From Ascidiimonas aurantiaca (GTDB lineage: Bacteria > Bacteroidota > Bacteroidia > Flavobacteriales > Flavobacteriaceae): a DNA stretch of 64,000 nt. Both the position numbers and the translations under genes were made by a program. How positions within the stretch are numbered: position 1 is the first letter of the stretch; every line of letters begins with the position of its first letter. The notes below the pieces were generated by a model. It did not search any database and had not been told where the DNA came from. It saw only the letters and a list, made by a program, of their open reading frames with translations. The stretch is from assembly GCF_037646345.1 (NCBI RefSeq), contig NZ_JBBEWR010000006.1, forward strand, positions 124,001-188,000. Direction: 5' to 3'. This document shows positions 52,691-61,545 of the stretch, piece after piece.

Positions 52691-55510
52691 ATGGCTGAAA
52701 ACGCAACAATGAGGCTTAACAAGGTTTTAAGAGAACTGAACATTTCACTGGACAGGGCGGTTGAGTTTCTTGCATCTCACGGACATGAGATTGAGGCAAG
52801 ACCCACTACCAAAATCACAAAGGAAGTGTACACTATTCTTTTAGACGAGTTTCAGACTGACAAAAGTAAAAAAGTGGCTTCCAAAGAAGTGGGAGAAGAA
52901 AAGAGAAAAGAAAAAGAAGCCATACGTCAGGAACTTGAAAAAGAGCAGGCACAAAAAAGAATAGTACGTGAGGACCATGAGGTTATTCGTGCTAAAGGAA
53001 ATCTTAGCGGTTTGAAAACTGTTGGGAAAATTAATCTCGACCCTGTTGCTGAAGAGAAAGAAGAAACAAAGGAAAAACCGATAGAACAGGCTGTTGTTGC
53101 GGAGCCCGAAGCATTGGTTGAACCTGAAGTTGTTGAAGAAACTCCTCAGCCGGAAGTGCAGGAACACCCTGTAAAAGCCACTCCTGAGCCTGAAGAAAAA
53201 GTTGAACAAAAAGCTCCTGTAAAACAGCCTGAGCCTAAACCCGAGCCTCAGCCTCAACCCAAACCCAAACCCAAGACCATAGAAAAAACAGAAAAAGCGG
53301 AAGTAAAAAAAGAAAGCCCGGAAGAAACAGCAGAGCCCGACAGGATAAAGACCAATTATCAAAAACTAAGCGGCCCGAAAGTTACCGGAGAGAAAATAGA
53401 CCTCACCAAGTTCAATAAGCCTAAAAAGAAAAAAGAAGAACCCAAGACCGCCAAAAGTGACACTGCTGCAGATCGTAAGCGCAAAAGAAAACGTATAAGT
53501 AAAGATGATAGCGGCAGAAGTTCAGGTTTTGGGGGGCAAAGAAGATTTCCTGATAAGGGTAAAAAAGGAGTAACAAAGCGTCCTGCGGCGGTTAAAGTTG
53601 AGCCTACCGAAGAAGAAGTACAAAAGCAGGTGAGAGAGACCCTTGAAAAACTACAGGGTAAGACAAGCCGTTCTAAAGGAGCTAAATACCGAAAGGAAAA
53701 AAGAGATATCCATAAGCAGAAATCTCAGGAAGAGATTGCAATGCAGGAGATGGAAAGTAAAGTGCTTAAGGTGACAGAGTTTGTTACCGTTGCCGAAGTG
53801 GCGACCATGATGAATGTTTCAACGACCCAGGTAATTTCTGCCTGTATGTCACTGGGTATTATGGTGACCATGAACCAGCGCCTCGATGCTGAAACCCTTT
53901 CTATTGTAGCTGATGAATTTGGGTACGAAGTAGAGTTTATTACCGCAGATATTGAGGAGGCCATCCAGGAGGAAGAAGACAGCCCGGAAGACCTGAAACC
54001 AAGAGCGCCTATAGTAACCGTAATGGGACACGTAGATCACGGTAAGACTTCATTACTGGATTACATACGCCAGGAAAACGTAATAGCCGGTGAAAGCGGT
54101 GGGATCACCCAGCACATTGGTGCCTATGGGGTTTCGCTGGATAACGGACAGAAAATTACATTTCTTGATACACCAGGTCACGAAGCCTTTACGGCTATGC
54201 GGGCCAGGGGAGCACAGGTAACAGATTTAGCCATTATTGTTATTGCTGCAGATGATGATGTGATGCCTCAAACCAAAGAGGCGATAAGCCATGCACAGGC
54301 AGCAGGGGTGCCTATCGTGTTTGCCATTAACAAGGTAGATAAGCCAAATGCCAACCCTGAAAAAGTAAAAGAAAGTCTGGCTAATATGAACTTGTTAGTA
54401 GAAGACTGGGGAGGAAAGATACAATCGCAGGATATTTCAGCCAAGACCGGTACGGGTATTAAAGAATTGCTTGAAAAAGTATTGCTGGAAGCTGAAATTC
54501 TTGAATTGCGTGCAAATCCTGAAAAACAGGCAAACGGTACCGTAGTAGAGGCCTTTTTAGATAAAGGAAGAGGGTATGTGGCCACTATACTCGTGCAGGC
54601 AGGTACACTTCGTATTGGAGATTACGTGCTGGCCGGAAAAAATAGCGGAAAAGTAAAAGCAATGTTCGATGAACGTGGTAAAACAATAGAGTTAGCAGGG
54701 CCTTCAACACCTATATCCATTTTAGGACTGGATGGAGCGCCCCAGGCCGGAGATAAGTTTCATGTGTTTGATGACGAAAAAGAAGCCAAGCAAATCGCAG
54801 CCAAAAGAACACAGTTGCAAAGAGAGCAATCAGTCAGGACACAAAGACATATTACACTGGATGAGATTGGAAGGCGTATTGCTCTGGGAGACTTTAAAGA
54901 GTTGAACATTATTCTTAAAGGTGATGTGGACGGATCAGTTGAAGCACTTACTGATTCTTTCCAGAAATTATCTACCGATGAAATACAGATCAATATTATT
55001 CATAAAGGTGTCGGGCCTGTAACTGAGTCTGATGTACTCCTGGCTTCAGCATCAGATGCGATTATTATAGGGTTTAACGTAAGACCTATGGGTAATGCAC
55101 GTTCTATAGCAGATAAGGAAGAAATTGATATTAGGATGTATTCCATTATCTACGATGCCATCAACGACTTGAAAGATGCGATGGAAGGAATGTTGTCGCC
55201 GGTTATGAAAGAAGAAATTACCGGTACTGCAGAGATCAGAGAAACTTTCAAGATCTCCAAGATTGGTACTATTGCCGGTTGTATGGTGACTGATGGTAAG
55301 ATATTCCGAAATTCAAGCATACGCCTCATAAGAGACGGAGTGGTCATATTTACCGGAGAGCTTTCTTCTTTAAAGCGTTTTAAAGATGATGTGAAAGAAG
55401 TTTCCAAGGGGTATGACTGTGGTATGCAGGTAAAGAATTACAACGATATTAAAGAAGGCGATATTATTGAAGCTTTCCAGGAAGTAGCAGTGAAAAAGAA
55501 ACTGAAATAA
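52691..55510 (+). CDS. infB: Translation initiation factor IF-2
   Basis: 939 residues. An N-terminal IF2_N-type segment (RLNKVLRELNISLDRAVEFL) is followed by a long low-complexity charged linker, with Pro/Glu/Lys repeats at about 150-205 and a basic stretch at about 240-330. The second IF2_N domain (~355) precedes the G domain (~440-610) with GHVDHGKTSLLDYI, DTPGHEAF and NKVDKP. C-terminal beta-barrel and fMet-tRNA-binding domains follow. It delivers initiator tRNA to the 30S subunit. A terminator follows about 20 bases after the stop. Confidence 0.98.
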   Translation: MAENATMRLNKVLRELNISLDRAVEFLASHGHEIEARPTTKITKEVYTILLDEFQTDKSKKVASKEVGEEKRKEKEAIRQELEKEQAQKRIVREDHEVIRAKGNLSGLKTVGKINLDPVAEEKEETKEKPIEQAVVAEPEALVEPEVVEETPQPEVQEHPVKATPEPEEKVEQKAPVKQPEPKPEPQPQPKPKPKTIEKTEKAEVKKESPEETAEPDRIKTNYQKLSGPKVTGEKIDLTKFNKPKKKKEEPKTAKSDTAADRKRKRKRISKDDSGRSSGFGGQRRFPDKGKKGVTKRPAAVKVEPTEEEVQKQVRETLEKLQGKTSRSKGAKYRKEKRDIHKQKSQEEIAMQEMESKVLKVTEFVTVAEVATMMNVSTTQVISACMSLGIMVTMNQRLDAETLSIVADEFGYEVEFITADIEEAIQEEEDSPEDLKPRAPIVTVMGHVDHGKTSLLDYIRQENVIAGESGGITQHIGAYGVSLDNGQKITFLDTPGHEAFTAMRARGAQVTDLAIIVIAADDDVMPQTKEAISHAQAAGVPIVFAINKVDKPNANPEKVKESLANMNLLVEDWGGKIQSQDISAKTGTGIKELLEKVLLEAEILELRANPEKQANGTVVEAFLDKGRGYVATILVQAGTLRIGDYVLAGKNSGKVKAMFDERGKTIELAGPSTPISILGLDGAPQAGDKFHVFDDEKEAKQIAAKRTQLQREQSVRTQRHITLDEIGRRIALGDFKELNIILKGDVDGSVEALTDSFQKLSTDEIQINIIHKGVGPVTESDVLLASASDAIIIGFNVRPMGNARSIADKEEIDIRMYSIIYDAINDLKDAMEGMLSPVMKEEITGTAEIRETFKISKIGTIAGCMVTDGKIFRNSSIRLIRDGVVIFTGELSSLKRFKDDVKEVSKGYDCGMQVKNYNDIKEGDIIEAFQEVAVKKKLK

Positions 55511-55532
55511 TAAAAATAGTAAAGGTTATACG

Positions 55533-55564
55533 AAAAAAGCAGTCCTGAAAAGGACTGCTTTTTT
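55533..55564. terminator. Bidirectional terminator between infB and the pirin gene
   Basis: AAAAAAGCAGTCCT, GAAA, AGGACTGCTTTTTT. The perfect stem with T-runs on both strands serves the converging genes. Confidence 0.92.
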
Positions 55565-56435
55565 ATTCGGGTAATGCAATATAATCGCTTTCTCCCGGTA
55601 CCATTGGGAAATCATAATTTTTCCAGCGTAGCTTGGCACGTTCTATTTTTTCCTTATCTGTAGAGACAAAATTCCAAAAAATATGCCGTTCTTCAGGAAA
55701 AGGCATCCCTCCAAAAATTAGAAGATGAGTATTGGCCGTTAAATGTATATCGCATTGATTATTGGTTTTAGAAACCAGCATATTACCTTGTTCAATACGT
55801 TCATTACAAGCTTCTATGGCCCCTTTTACCACACAAATACCAATTTCTCCTTTCAGATTGTTGTTAGCACTAAAATAAGTATCCCGGGTACAGGTGAGTT
55901 CTAACATAAATAGTTCGGAGTACACGGGAACAGGTGATACTTTTCCAAAGGCTTCGCCGGCTACCAGCGTAAAAGAGATGTGGTGGTCATGCCATTTGGG
56001 AAGCTCATGAGCGCCGTAATGAAAAAACTCAGGTTCCATTTCTTCCAGATTTTTGGGTAGGGCAACCCATATTTGAAAACCGTGAACAGGGTGTTTTTTA
56101 CCATCGCGCAATGCCTTTGGTGTACGTTCGGTATGTACAACCCCTTTTCCTGCGGTCATCCAGTTTACAGCTCCGGGAGTAATTTCCTGAACGCTCCCTA
56201 TACTGTCTTTATGTAATACACTTCCTTCAAATAAATACGTTAGTGTTGAAAGACCTATGTGCGGGTGCTGGCCAATATCCATATAATTACCCGGGGAAAC
56301 AAAAGAGGGCCCCATATGATCTATAAAAATAAAAGGGCCAACCATTCTTTTTTTTCTAAATGGAAGCAGTCTTCCTACCAGAAAAGAACCTATATCGCGG
56401 CTTCTTTCTGCTATGATCAGTTTTTGATTAGACAT
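55563..56435 (-). CDS. Pirin family bicupin protein
   Basis: 290 residues. The N-terminal pirin cupin has the metal-binding residues in PFIFIDHMGP, DIGQHPHIGLSTLTYLFEG and HKDSIGSVQEI, with TAGKGVVHTE after. The C-terminal cupin (about 170-270) lacks an obvious metal site. Pirins are iron-binding and some oxidise quercetin. Its role here is unknown, possibly redox sensing. It is transcribed 12 bases after the SPOR gene (56447-56830), in the same direction. Confidence 0.92.
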   Translation of the reverse strand: MSNQKLIIAERSRDIGSFLVGRLLPFRKKRMVGPFIFIDHMGPSFVSPGNYMDIGQHPHIGLSTLTYLFEGSVLHKDSIGSVQEITPGAVNWMTAGKGVVHTERTPKALRDGKKHPVHGFQIWVALPKNLEEMEPEFFHYGAHELPKWHDHHISFTLVAGEAFGKVSPVPVYSELFMLELTCTRDTYFSANNNLKGEIGICVVKGAIEACNERIEQGNMLVSKTNNQCDIHLTANTHLLIFGGMPFPEERHIFWNFVSTDKEKIERAKLRWKNYDFPMVPGESDYIALPE

Positions 56436-56446
56436 AAGGTGAGAAC

Positions 56447-56830
56447 TTAAGGCATAAGTATAAAGGCCCCCGGATATTTCTTTTTGACTTCAATTAATTT
56501 CCGGTCGGCTTCCAGTCGTGTTCTGAATTTACCAACACGCACTTTGTAATTCGGGCTTTCAAAAGAAATGTCACAATCCCAGTCTGTAAACCGAAGCTGA
56601 AAATCTGATTTTACGATTTTGGCTCTCTCTAATCTCCCGTTATAGATCTGGATCATGAAAAACTTTTTTTCAAAGTCTTTTTTGTTGAGATCTGTTTTTA
56701 GAGCCATTAATTTATCAATTCCGGGAGGTTGATCTATAGTAACTACCGCTTCCTGTCCCACCATGGTCGTAGAGGAAATCAGTAATAAAAAAAATAGAGA
56801 TCGGAAATTAAAACGAGCTAAATTTCTCAT
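56447..56830 (-). CDS. SPOR domain-containing secreted protein
   Basis: 127 residues. The signal peptide ends near TTMVGQ. The C-terminal ~75 residues match a SPOR domain: FFMIQIYNGRLERAKIV, YKVRVGKFRTRLEADRKLIEVK and a terminal PGAFILMP. SPOR domains bind denuded peptidoglycan glycan strands at the division septum, so a periplasmic wall-binding role is likely. It is upstream of pirin and probably cotranscribed. Confidence 0.85.
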   Translation of the reverse strand: MRNLARFNFRSLFFLLLISSTTMVGQEAVVTIDQPPGIDKLMALKTDLNKKDFEKKFFMIQIYNGRLERAKIVKSDFQLRFTDWDCDISFESPNYKVRVGKFRTRLEADRKLIEVKKKYPGAFILMP

Positions 56831-56931
56831 TGTTAGCAGTATTTATTACAAAGTTAAATTTTTAATTGGATACGTGTGTAAAAAAGATTATTTAGAACGG
56901 ATATAAATTAAACATTAACACATAGGCAACA

Positions 56932-56962
56932 TTTCCCAAATGGAGTCTATGTCGTATTTTTG
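56932..56962 (+). promoter_or_regulatory. Promoter of the act operon
   Basis: -7 TATTTTTG (56955-56962), with TTTC (56932-56935) 19 bases upstream. It predicts an ~82-nt leader before actA. Confidence 0.65.
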
Positions 56963-57050
56963 TGAGCGAATTTACAGGAAGGGTGTTTTTACAGGTGAAA
57001 AACCATGTTAAAAGACCATACCAAATAAGTAGATAATACATATTTTTGAT

Positions 57051-58361
57051 ATGAGAAAGGTGATTCACCGCAATTCAATTTCCAGAATTTTTGGTTTTAG
57101 CCTGGCAGTTCTGCTGGCATTTTCAACGTCTCTTTTTGCTCAGGAAGCAGATACCCAGGTGGCAAATGATCTGGGTGGCGATCCCGAAAACGGTAAAGCT
57201 TTGTTCAAAGCCAATTGTGCTGCGTGTCACGCGTTGAACAAACGTATGACAGGTCCGCCTCTTGCCGGTATTGCAGATAAGTATGATCGTGAATGGCTTT
57301 ATAGCTGGATACGTAACAGTGCTGCTATGATCGCCGATGGTGATCCTCAGGCTATTGCGATCTGGGAGGAGTACAACAGAGTTCCGATGAATGCTTTTCC
57401 GCAATTGTCAAATGAAGATATAGATGATATCATTGCCTATACTATGGCTCCTCCTCCTGCGCCTGCGCCTGCTGAAGCAGATGGTGCTCCGGTAGAGGTG
57501 GCAGATCCTTCCGGTGTGCCTAATGAGATTATTCTCGTGGGTCTCGCCCTTGTTTTTGCTATGTTGGTAGTGATGTTGTTATTAGTGAACAAAACACTAA
57601 AACGTATTGCTTTAGCAAATGGTATTCAGCTTGAAGAAGAGCAGGAAAAGAGATTGCCCGTTTGGAGAGCATTTGCTCAAAATCAGTTTTTAGTACTGGT
57701 AACCGTTATCTTCCTGCTGTTGGGAAGTGCCTATTTTGCATATGGTTATTTTATGCAAATAGGAGTGGATCAGGGATACATGCCTGTTCAGCCTATTCAT
57801 TACTCACATAAAATTCATGCAGGATATAATGGTATAGATTGTAAATACTGCCACTCATCTGCCAGAGTTTCTAAGCATTCCGGCATACCGTCCCTAAATG
57901 TTTGTATGAACTGCCACAAAAGCATTTCCGAATACACCGGGGAAGAAGATCTTGCTAACGGATACACACGTGAGTTTTATACCAAAGAGATTAAGAAGTT
58001 GTATGAAGCAGTGGGTTGGGACGAAGAAACACAAAGTTACACGGGAGAGACAAAACCTGTGAAATGGGTGAGGATTCACAATTTGCCTGACTTTGCTTAC
58101 TTTAATCATGCTCAGCACGTTACTGTTGCAGGTATTGAATGTCAAACCTGTCATGGCCCGGTAGAAGAGATGGAGATTATGTATCAGCACGCGCCATTAA
58201 CTATGGGCTGGTGTATAAATTGCCACCGTGAAACGAATATAAAAATAGAGGGCAACGAGTATTATGAAAAGATACACGAAGAGCTTTCCAAGAAATACGG
58301 TGTTGAAAAGCTTACTGCTGCGCAGATGGGTGGTTTAGAGTGCGGTAAGTGCCACTACTAA
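57051..58361 (+). CDS. actA: ActA, multiheme cytochrome c subunit of alternative complex III
   Basis: 436 residues. A signal peptide ends near LFAQ. Six CXXCH heme sites are visible: one in NCAACHALNK (~56) in an N-terminal class I cytochrome domain, then five in the C-terminal part (CKYCH ~263, CMNCH ~284, CQTCH ~363, CINCH ~387, CGKCH ~430). Two membrane helices lie between them (about 160-185 and 215-240), anchoring the C-terminal hemes. ACIII oxidises menaquinol and passes electrons to cytochrome c or an oxidase. It is the first gene of act. Confidence 0.95.
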   Translation: MRKVIHRNSISRIFGFSLAVLLAFSTSLFAQEADTQVANDLGGDPENGKALFKANCAACHALNKRMTGPPLAGIADKYDREWLYSWIRNSAAMIADGDPQAIAIWEEYNRVPMNAFPQLSNEDIDDIIAYTMAPPPAPAPAEADGAPVEVADPSGVPNEIILVGLALVFAMLVVMLLLVNKTLKRIALANGIQLEEEQEKRLPVWRAFAQNQFLVLVTVIFLLLGSAYFAYGYFMQIGVDQGYMPVQPIHYSHKIHAGYNGIDCKYCHSSARVSKHSGIPSLNVCMNCHKSISEYTGEEDLANGYTREFYTKEIKKLYEAVGWDEETQSYTGETKPVKWVRIHNLPDFAYFNHAQHVTVAGIECQTCHGPVEEMEIMYQHAPLTMGWCINCHRETNIKIEGNEYYEKIHEELSKKYGVEKLTAAQMGGLECGKCHY

Positions 58362-58400
58362 TATATTTTAAAATTAAAGAGCTAATATCATTCTATAAAT

Positions 58401-61400
58401 ATGGCATCAAACAAGAAATACTGGAAAAGTGTTGAAGAACTGAACCCTGAAAGTTCAGTAGTGGAAACGCTAAAACAGAATGAGTTTGTTGAAGAAATTC
58501 CGGTTGATGATTTTCTGGGGGATAAAGATAATCTTGAAGCCTCCTCTACCAGCCGAAGGGATTTCCTTAAATACGTGGGTTTTAGTACGGCTGCAGCTTC
58601 ATTGGCAGCCTGTGAAGGCCCGGTTATCAAGTCTATACCTTATGTAGTTCAGCCGGAACAAATTCGTCCCGGTGTGGCAAATTTTTATGCTACTACCATT
58701 GCAGACGGGTATGATTTTGCTAGTATTCTGGTAAAAACACGTGAAGGACGGCCTATTAAAATAGAAAATAATACAGATGCAATTATAAACGGAGGTGCCA
58801 ATGCCAGAGTTCAGGCTTCCGTATTGTCACTTTATGATAGTTTGAGAGTTCAGGGCCCTAAGTTAAATGGCGAATATGTGTCATGGAACGATCTTGATGC
58901 TGCTGTAGTTTCCAGGTTCAATGCATTAAAAGATAGTGGCAAGCAGGTAGTATTCCTTACACAAACATATGCCAGCCCCTCCACTAACAGGTTGATGGGT
59001 GAGTTTGTTGAGAAGTATCCTAATGCAAAACACATAACATACGATGCTATTTCAGAAGATGCAGCTTTAGATGCATTTCAGATAAAATACGGTAAAAGAG
59101 CGCTTGCTGATTATGATTTTTCAAAGGCAGACGTTATTGTTTCCATAGGTGCAGATTTTTTAAGTGACTGGCAGGGTGGAGGATATGATGATGGCTACGC
59201 GAAAGGCAGAATTCCAGCCAATGGTAAAATGTCACGTCATATTCATTTTGAGGCCAATATGTCTCTTACCGGAGCGAATGCAGACAAGCGCATTCCGCTA
59301 ACACCTTCACAGCAAAAAGTTGCTTTAGCACATTTATACGGGTATGTCAACAATGTTTCGGTAGGGGGTGATCTCCCCGAAAATGTAGAACAGGCCCTTA
59401 AAAGTGCAGCTGCACAATTGCGCAAAGCAGGTAGCAGAGGTGTTGTGGTAACCGGAATTCAGGATATCAACGCCCAGGCACTTGCATTGGTGCTTAATGA
59501 AAACCTGGGGAGTGAAGTTATAGATGTAAAAGCGCCCAGAATGGTGCGACAGGGTAATATAAAAGAAGTAAATCAGCTTGTGGCAGATATGAAATCCGGT
59601 CGTGTTGGTGCTTTGGTGATGAGCGGTGTAAATCCCGCCTATACGCTTCCCAATGCTTCTGAGTTTATGGAAGCACTCGCTAATGTAGATCTGTCAGTTT
59701 CATTTACTATGAAAGAAGATGAAACAGCGGCAGGTGTAACCTTTGTGGCAGCAGCCCCTCACTACCTGGAATCCTGGGGTGATGTTGAGATGAAATTAGG
59801 ACACTACAGTCTTACACAACCCGCCATAAGGCCTTTGTTTGATACCAGACAGCTTCAGGACGCAGTATTGAAATGGTTAGGAAGTGATAAAGCATATTAC
59901 GATTACATAAAAGAAACCTGGACAACCGAGGTTTTAGGTACAACGCAATGGAACAAAGCCTTACATGATGGTGTTTTTGTTAAAACCGCTATAGAAGCAG
60001 ATGCTACCGAAATGTCGCAAACTTCTGCTCCCGTTGAAGAAGCAGGTCAGGAAGCTGCCGGCTTTGCTGTGGCTTCTGCTGTAAGAATGCTTTCACAGGC
60101 ATCTTCAAACGGACTTGAGCTTACTCTGTATCCTAAAGTTGGTATGGGAGACGGGCAACAGGCCAATAACCCCTGGTTACAGGAATTTCCAGACCCTATT
60201 ACCAGAGTTTCATGGGATAATTACCTGACCATCTCGGCTGCTGATGCTGCCGGTTCTTTCAAAAACTGGAACGTAGCCAACGGAGGACTTAACGGTAGTT
60301 ATGCCAGAGTACTTCTTGCAGATGGAACGTCTCTTGATAAAGTACCTGTAATTATACAACCCGGACAGGCAAAAGGTTCTGTAGGTTTGTCGTTTGGTTA
60401 TGGTAAAAAACCCGGCATGAAAGCAGAAATGCAAACCGGTGTAAACGCATATACACTGTACAAAGATTTTAACAATGTACAGTCAATAACACTGGAAACA
60501 GTATCGGGAGAACATGAGTTTGCCTGCGTACAGCTTCATAACACCCTTATGGGTAGAGGCGATATCGTGAAAGAAACTACCTTGGAAATATTTAATACGA
60601 AAGATGCCAAACATTGGAATGAAAAACCACACGTTTCACTAGATCACCAAAATGTAGATGCAGTTTCAGTAGATCTTTGGGATACGTTTGATCGTTCTAT
60701 AGGGCATCATTTCAATCTTTCCATAGATCTTAATGCATGTACCGGTTGCGGTGCATGTGTGATCGCCTGTCATGCTGAAAACAATGTGCCCGTTGTTGGA
60801 AAGGCAGAAGTGCGTAAGTCGCGAGACATGCACTGGCTTCGTATTGACCGCTATTATTCATCAGAAGAAACCTTTGAGGGAGATAATGAAACGAAAGATG
60901 GTATTTCAGGACTAAGTGATTCGCTTTCTACTTTTGGAGAGATGGAGAAAGCATCTGAGAACCCTCAGGTAGCTTTTCAGCCTGTAATGTGCCAGCACTG
61001 TAATCATGCGCCTTGTGAAACCGTATGTCCTGTAGCGGCTACCTCTCACAGTCGTCAGGGGCAAAACCATATGGCGTACAACCGCTGTGTGGGTACACGT
61101 TACTGTGCTAACAACTGTCCTTATAAAGTACGTCGTTTTAACTGGTTCCTTTACAGTGATAACAAAGAGTTTGACTACCATATGAATGATGACCTTGGTA
61201 AAATGGTTATCAATCCTGATGTGAACGTACGTTCGCGGGGAGTTATGGAAAAATGTTCTATGTGTATTCAAAAAACACAAAAAACGATACTCGATGCAAA
61301 AAAAGAAGGCAGAGAGGTAAAAGATGGTGAATTCCAAACGGCTTGTTCATCAGCGTGTTCCTCAGGAGCTATGGTGTTTGGTGATGTTAATGATAAAGAG

Positions 61401-61514
61401 AGTGAAGTAGCCCGTCTTAAAGATGATAACAGAATGTATCACCTGCTTGAGCATGTAGGTACCCGTCCTAACGTGTTCTATCATGTAAAAGTGAGAAATA
61501 CAAACGAAGCTTAA
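58401..61514 (+). CDS. actB: ActB, iron-sulfur subunit of alternative complex III
   Basis: 1037 residues. A twin-arginine-type signal (TSRRDFLKYVG) followed by SLAAC suggests Tat export and a lipid-anchored cysteine. The N-terminal ~650 residues resemble a molybdopterin oxidoreductase but would carry no cofactor in ACIII. The C-terminal ferredoxin-like part (about 775-1000) has four clusters: CTGCGACVIACHAEN, CQHCNHAPCETVCP, the CVGTRYCANNCP three-iron type and the CSMCIQKTQ / CSSACSSG pair. It transfers electrons between quinol-oxidising ActC and the hemes. Confidence 0.95.
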   Translation: MASNKKYWKSVEELNPESSVVETLKQNEFVEEIPVDDFLGDKDNLEASSTSRRDFLKYVGFSTAAASLAACEGPVIKSIPYVVQPEQIRPGVANFYATTIADGYDFASILVKTREGRPIKIENNTDAIINGGANARVQASVLSLYDSLRVQGPKLNGEYVSWNDLDAAVVSRFNALKDSGKQVVFLTQTYASPSTNRLMGEFVEKYPNAKHITYDAISEDAALDAFQIKYGKRALADYDFSKADVIVSIGADFLSDWQGGGYDDGYAKGRIPANGKMSRHIHFEANMSLTGANADKRIPLTPSQQKVALAHLYGYVNNVSVGGDLPENVEQALKSAAAQLRKAGSRGVVVTGIQDINAQALALVLNENLGSEVIDVKAPRMVRQGNIKEVNQLVADMKSGRVGALVMSGVNPAYTLPNASEFMEALANVDLSVSFTMKEDETAAGVTFVAAAPHYLESWGDVEMKLGHYSLTQPAIRPLFDTRQLQDAVLKWLGSDKAYYDYIKETWTTEVLGTTQWNKALHDGVFVKTAIEADATEMSQTSAPVEEAGQEAAGFAVASAVRMLSQASSNGLELTLYPKVGMGDGQQANNPWLQEFPDPITRVSWDNYLTISAADAAGSFKNWNVANGGLNGSYARVLLADGTSLDKVPVIIQPGQAKGSVGLSFGYGKKPGMKAEMQTGVNAYTLYKDFNNVQSITLETVSGEHEFACVQLHNTLMGRGDIVKETTLEIFNTKDAKHWNEKPHVSLDHQNVDAVSVDLWDTFDRSIGHHFNLSIDLNACTGCGACVIACHAENNVPVVGKAEVRKSRDMHWLRIDRYYSSEETFEGDNETKDGISGLSDSLSTFGEMEKASENPQVAFQPVMCQHCNHAPCETVCPVAATSHSRQGQNHMAYNRCVGTRYCANNCPYKVRRFNWFLYSDNKEFDYHMNDDLGKMVINPDVNVRSRGVMEKCSMCIQKTQKTILDAKKEGREVKDGEFQTACSSACSSGAMVFGDVNDKESEVARLKDDNRMYHLLEHVGTRPNVFYHVKVRNTNEA

Positions 61515-61545
61515 TAGTAACTAATAAAGACAATTATATAAGGAT

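Noticed and set aside
52841..53362. 173-codon Phe/Arg-rich frame antisense to the infB linker
   Set aside because: Reverse complement of the low-complexity Glu/Lys/Pro linker; the composition is explained by the sense gene.
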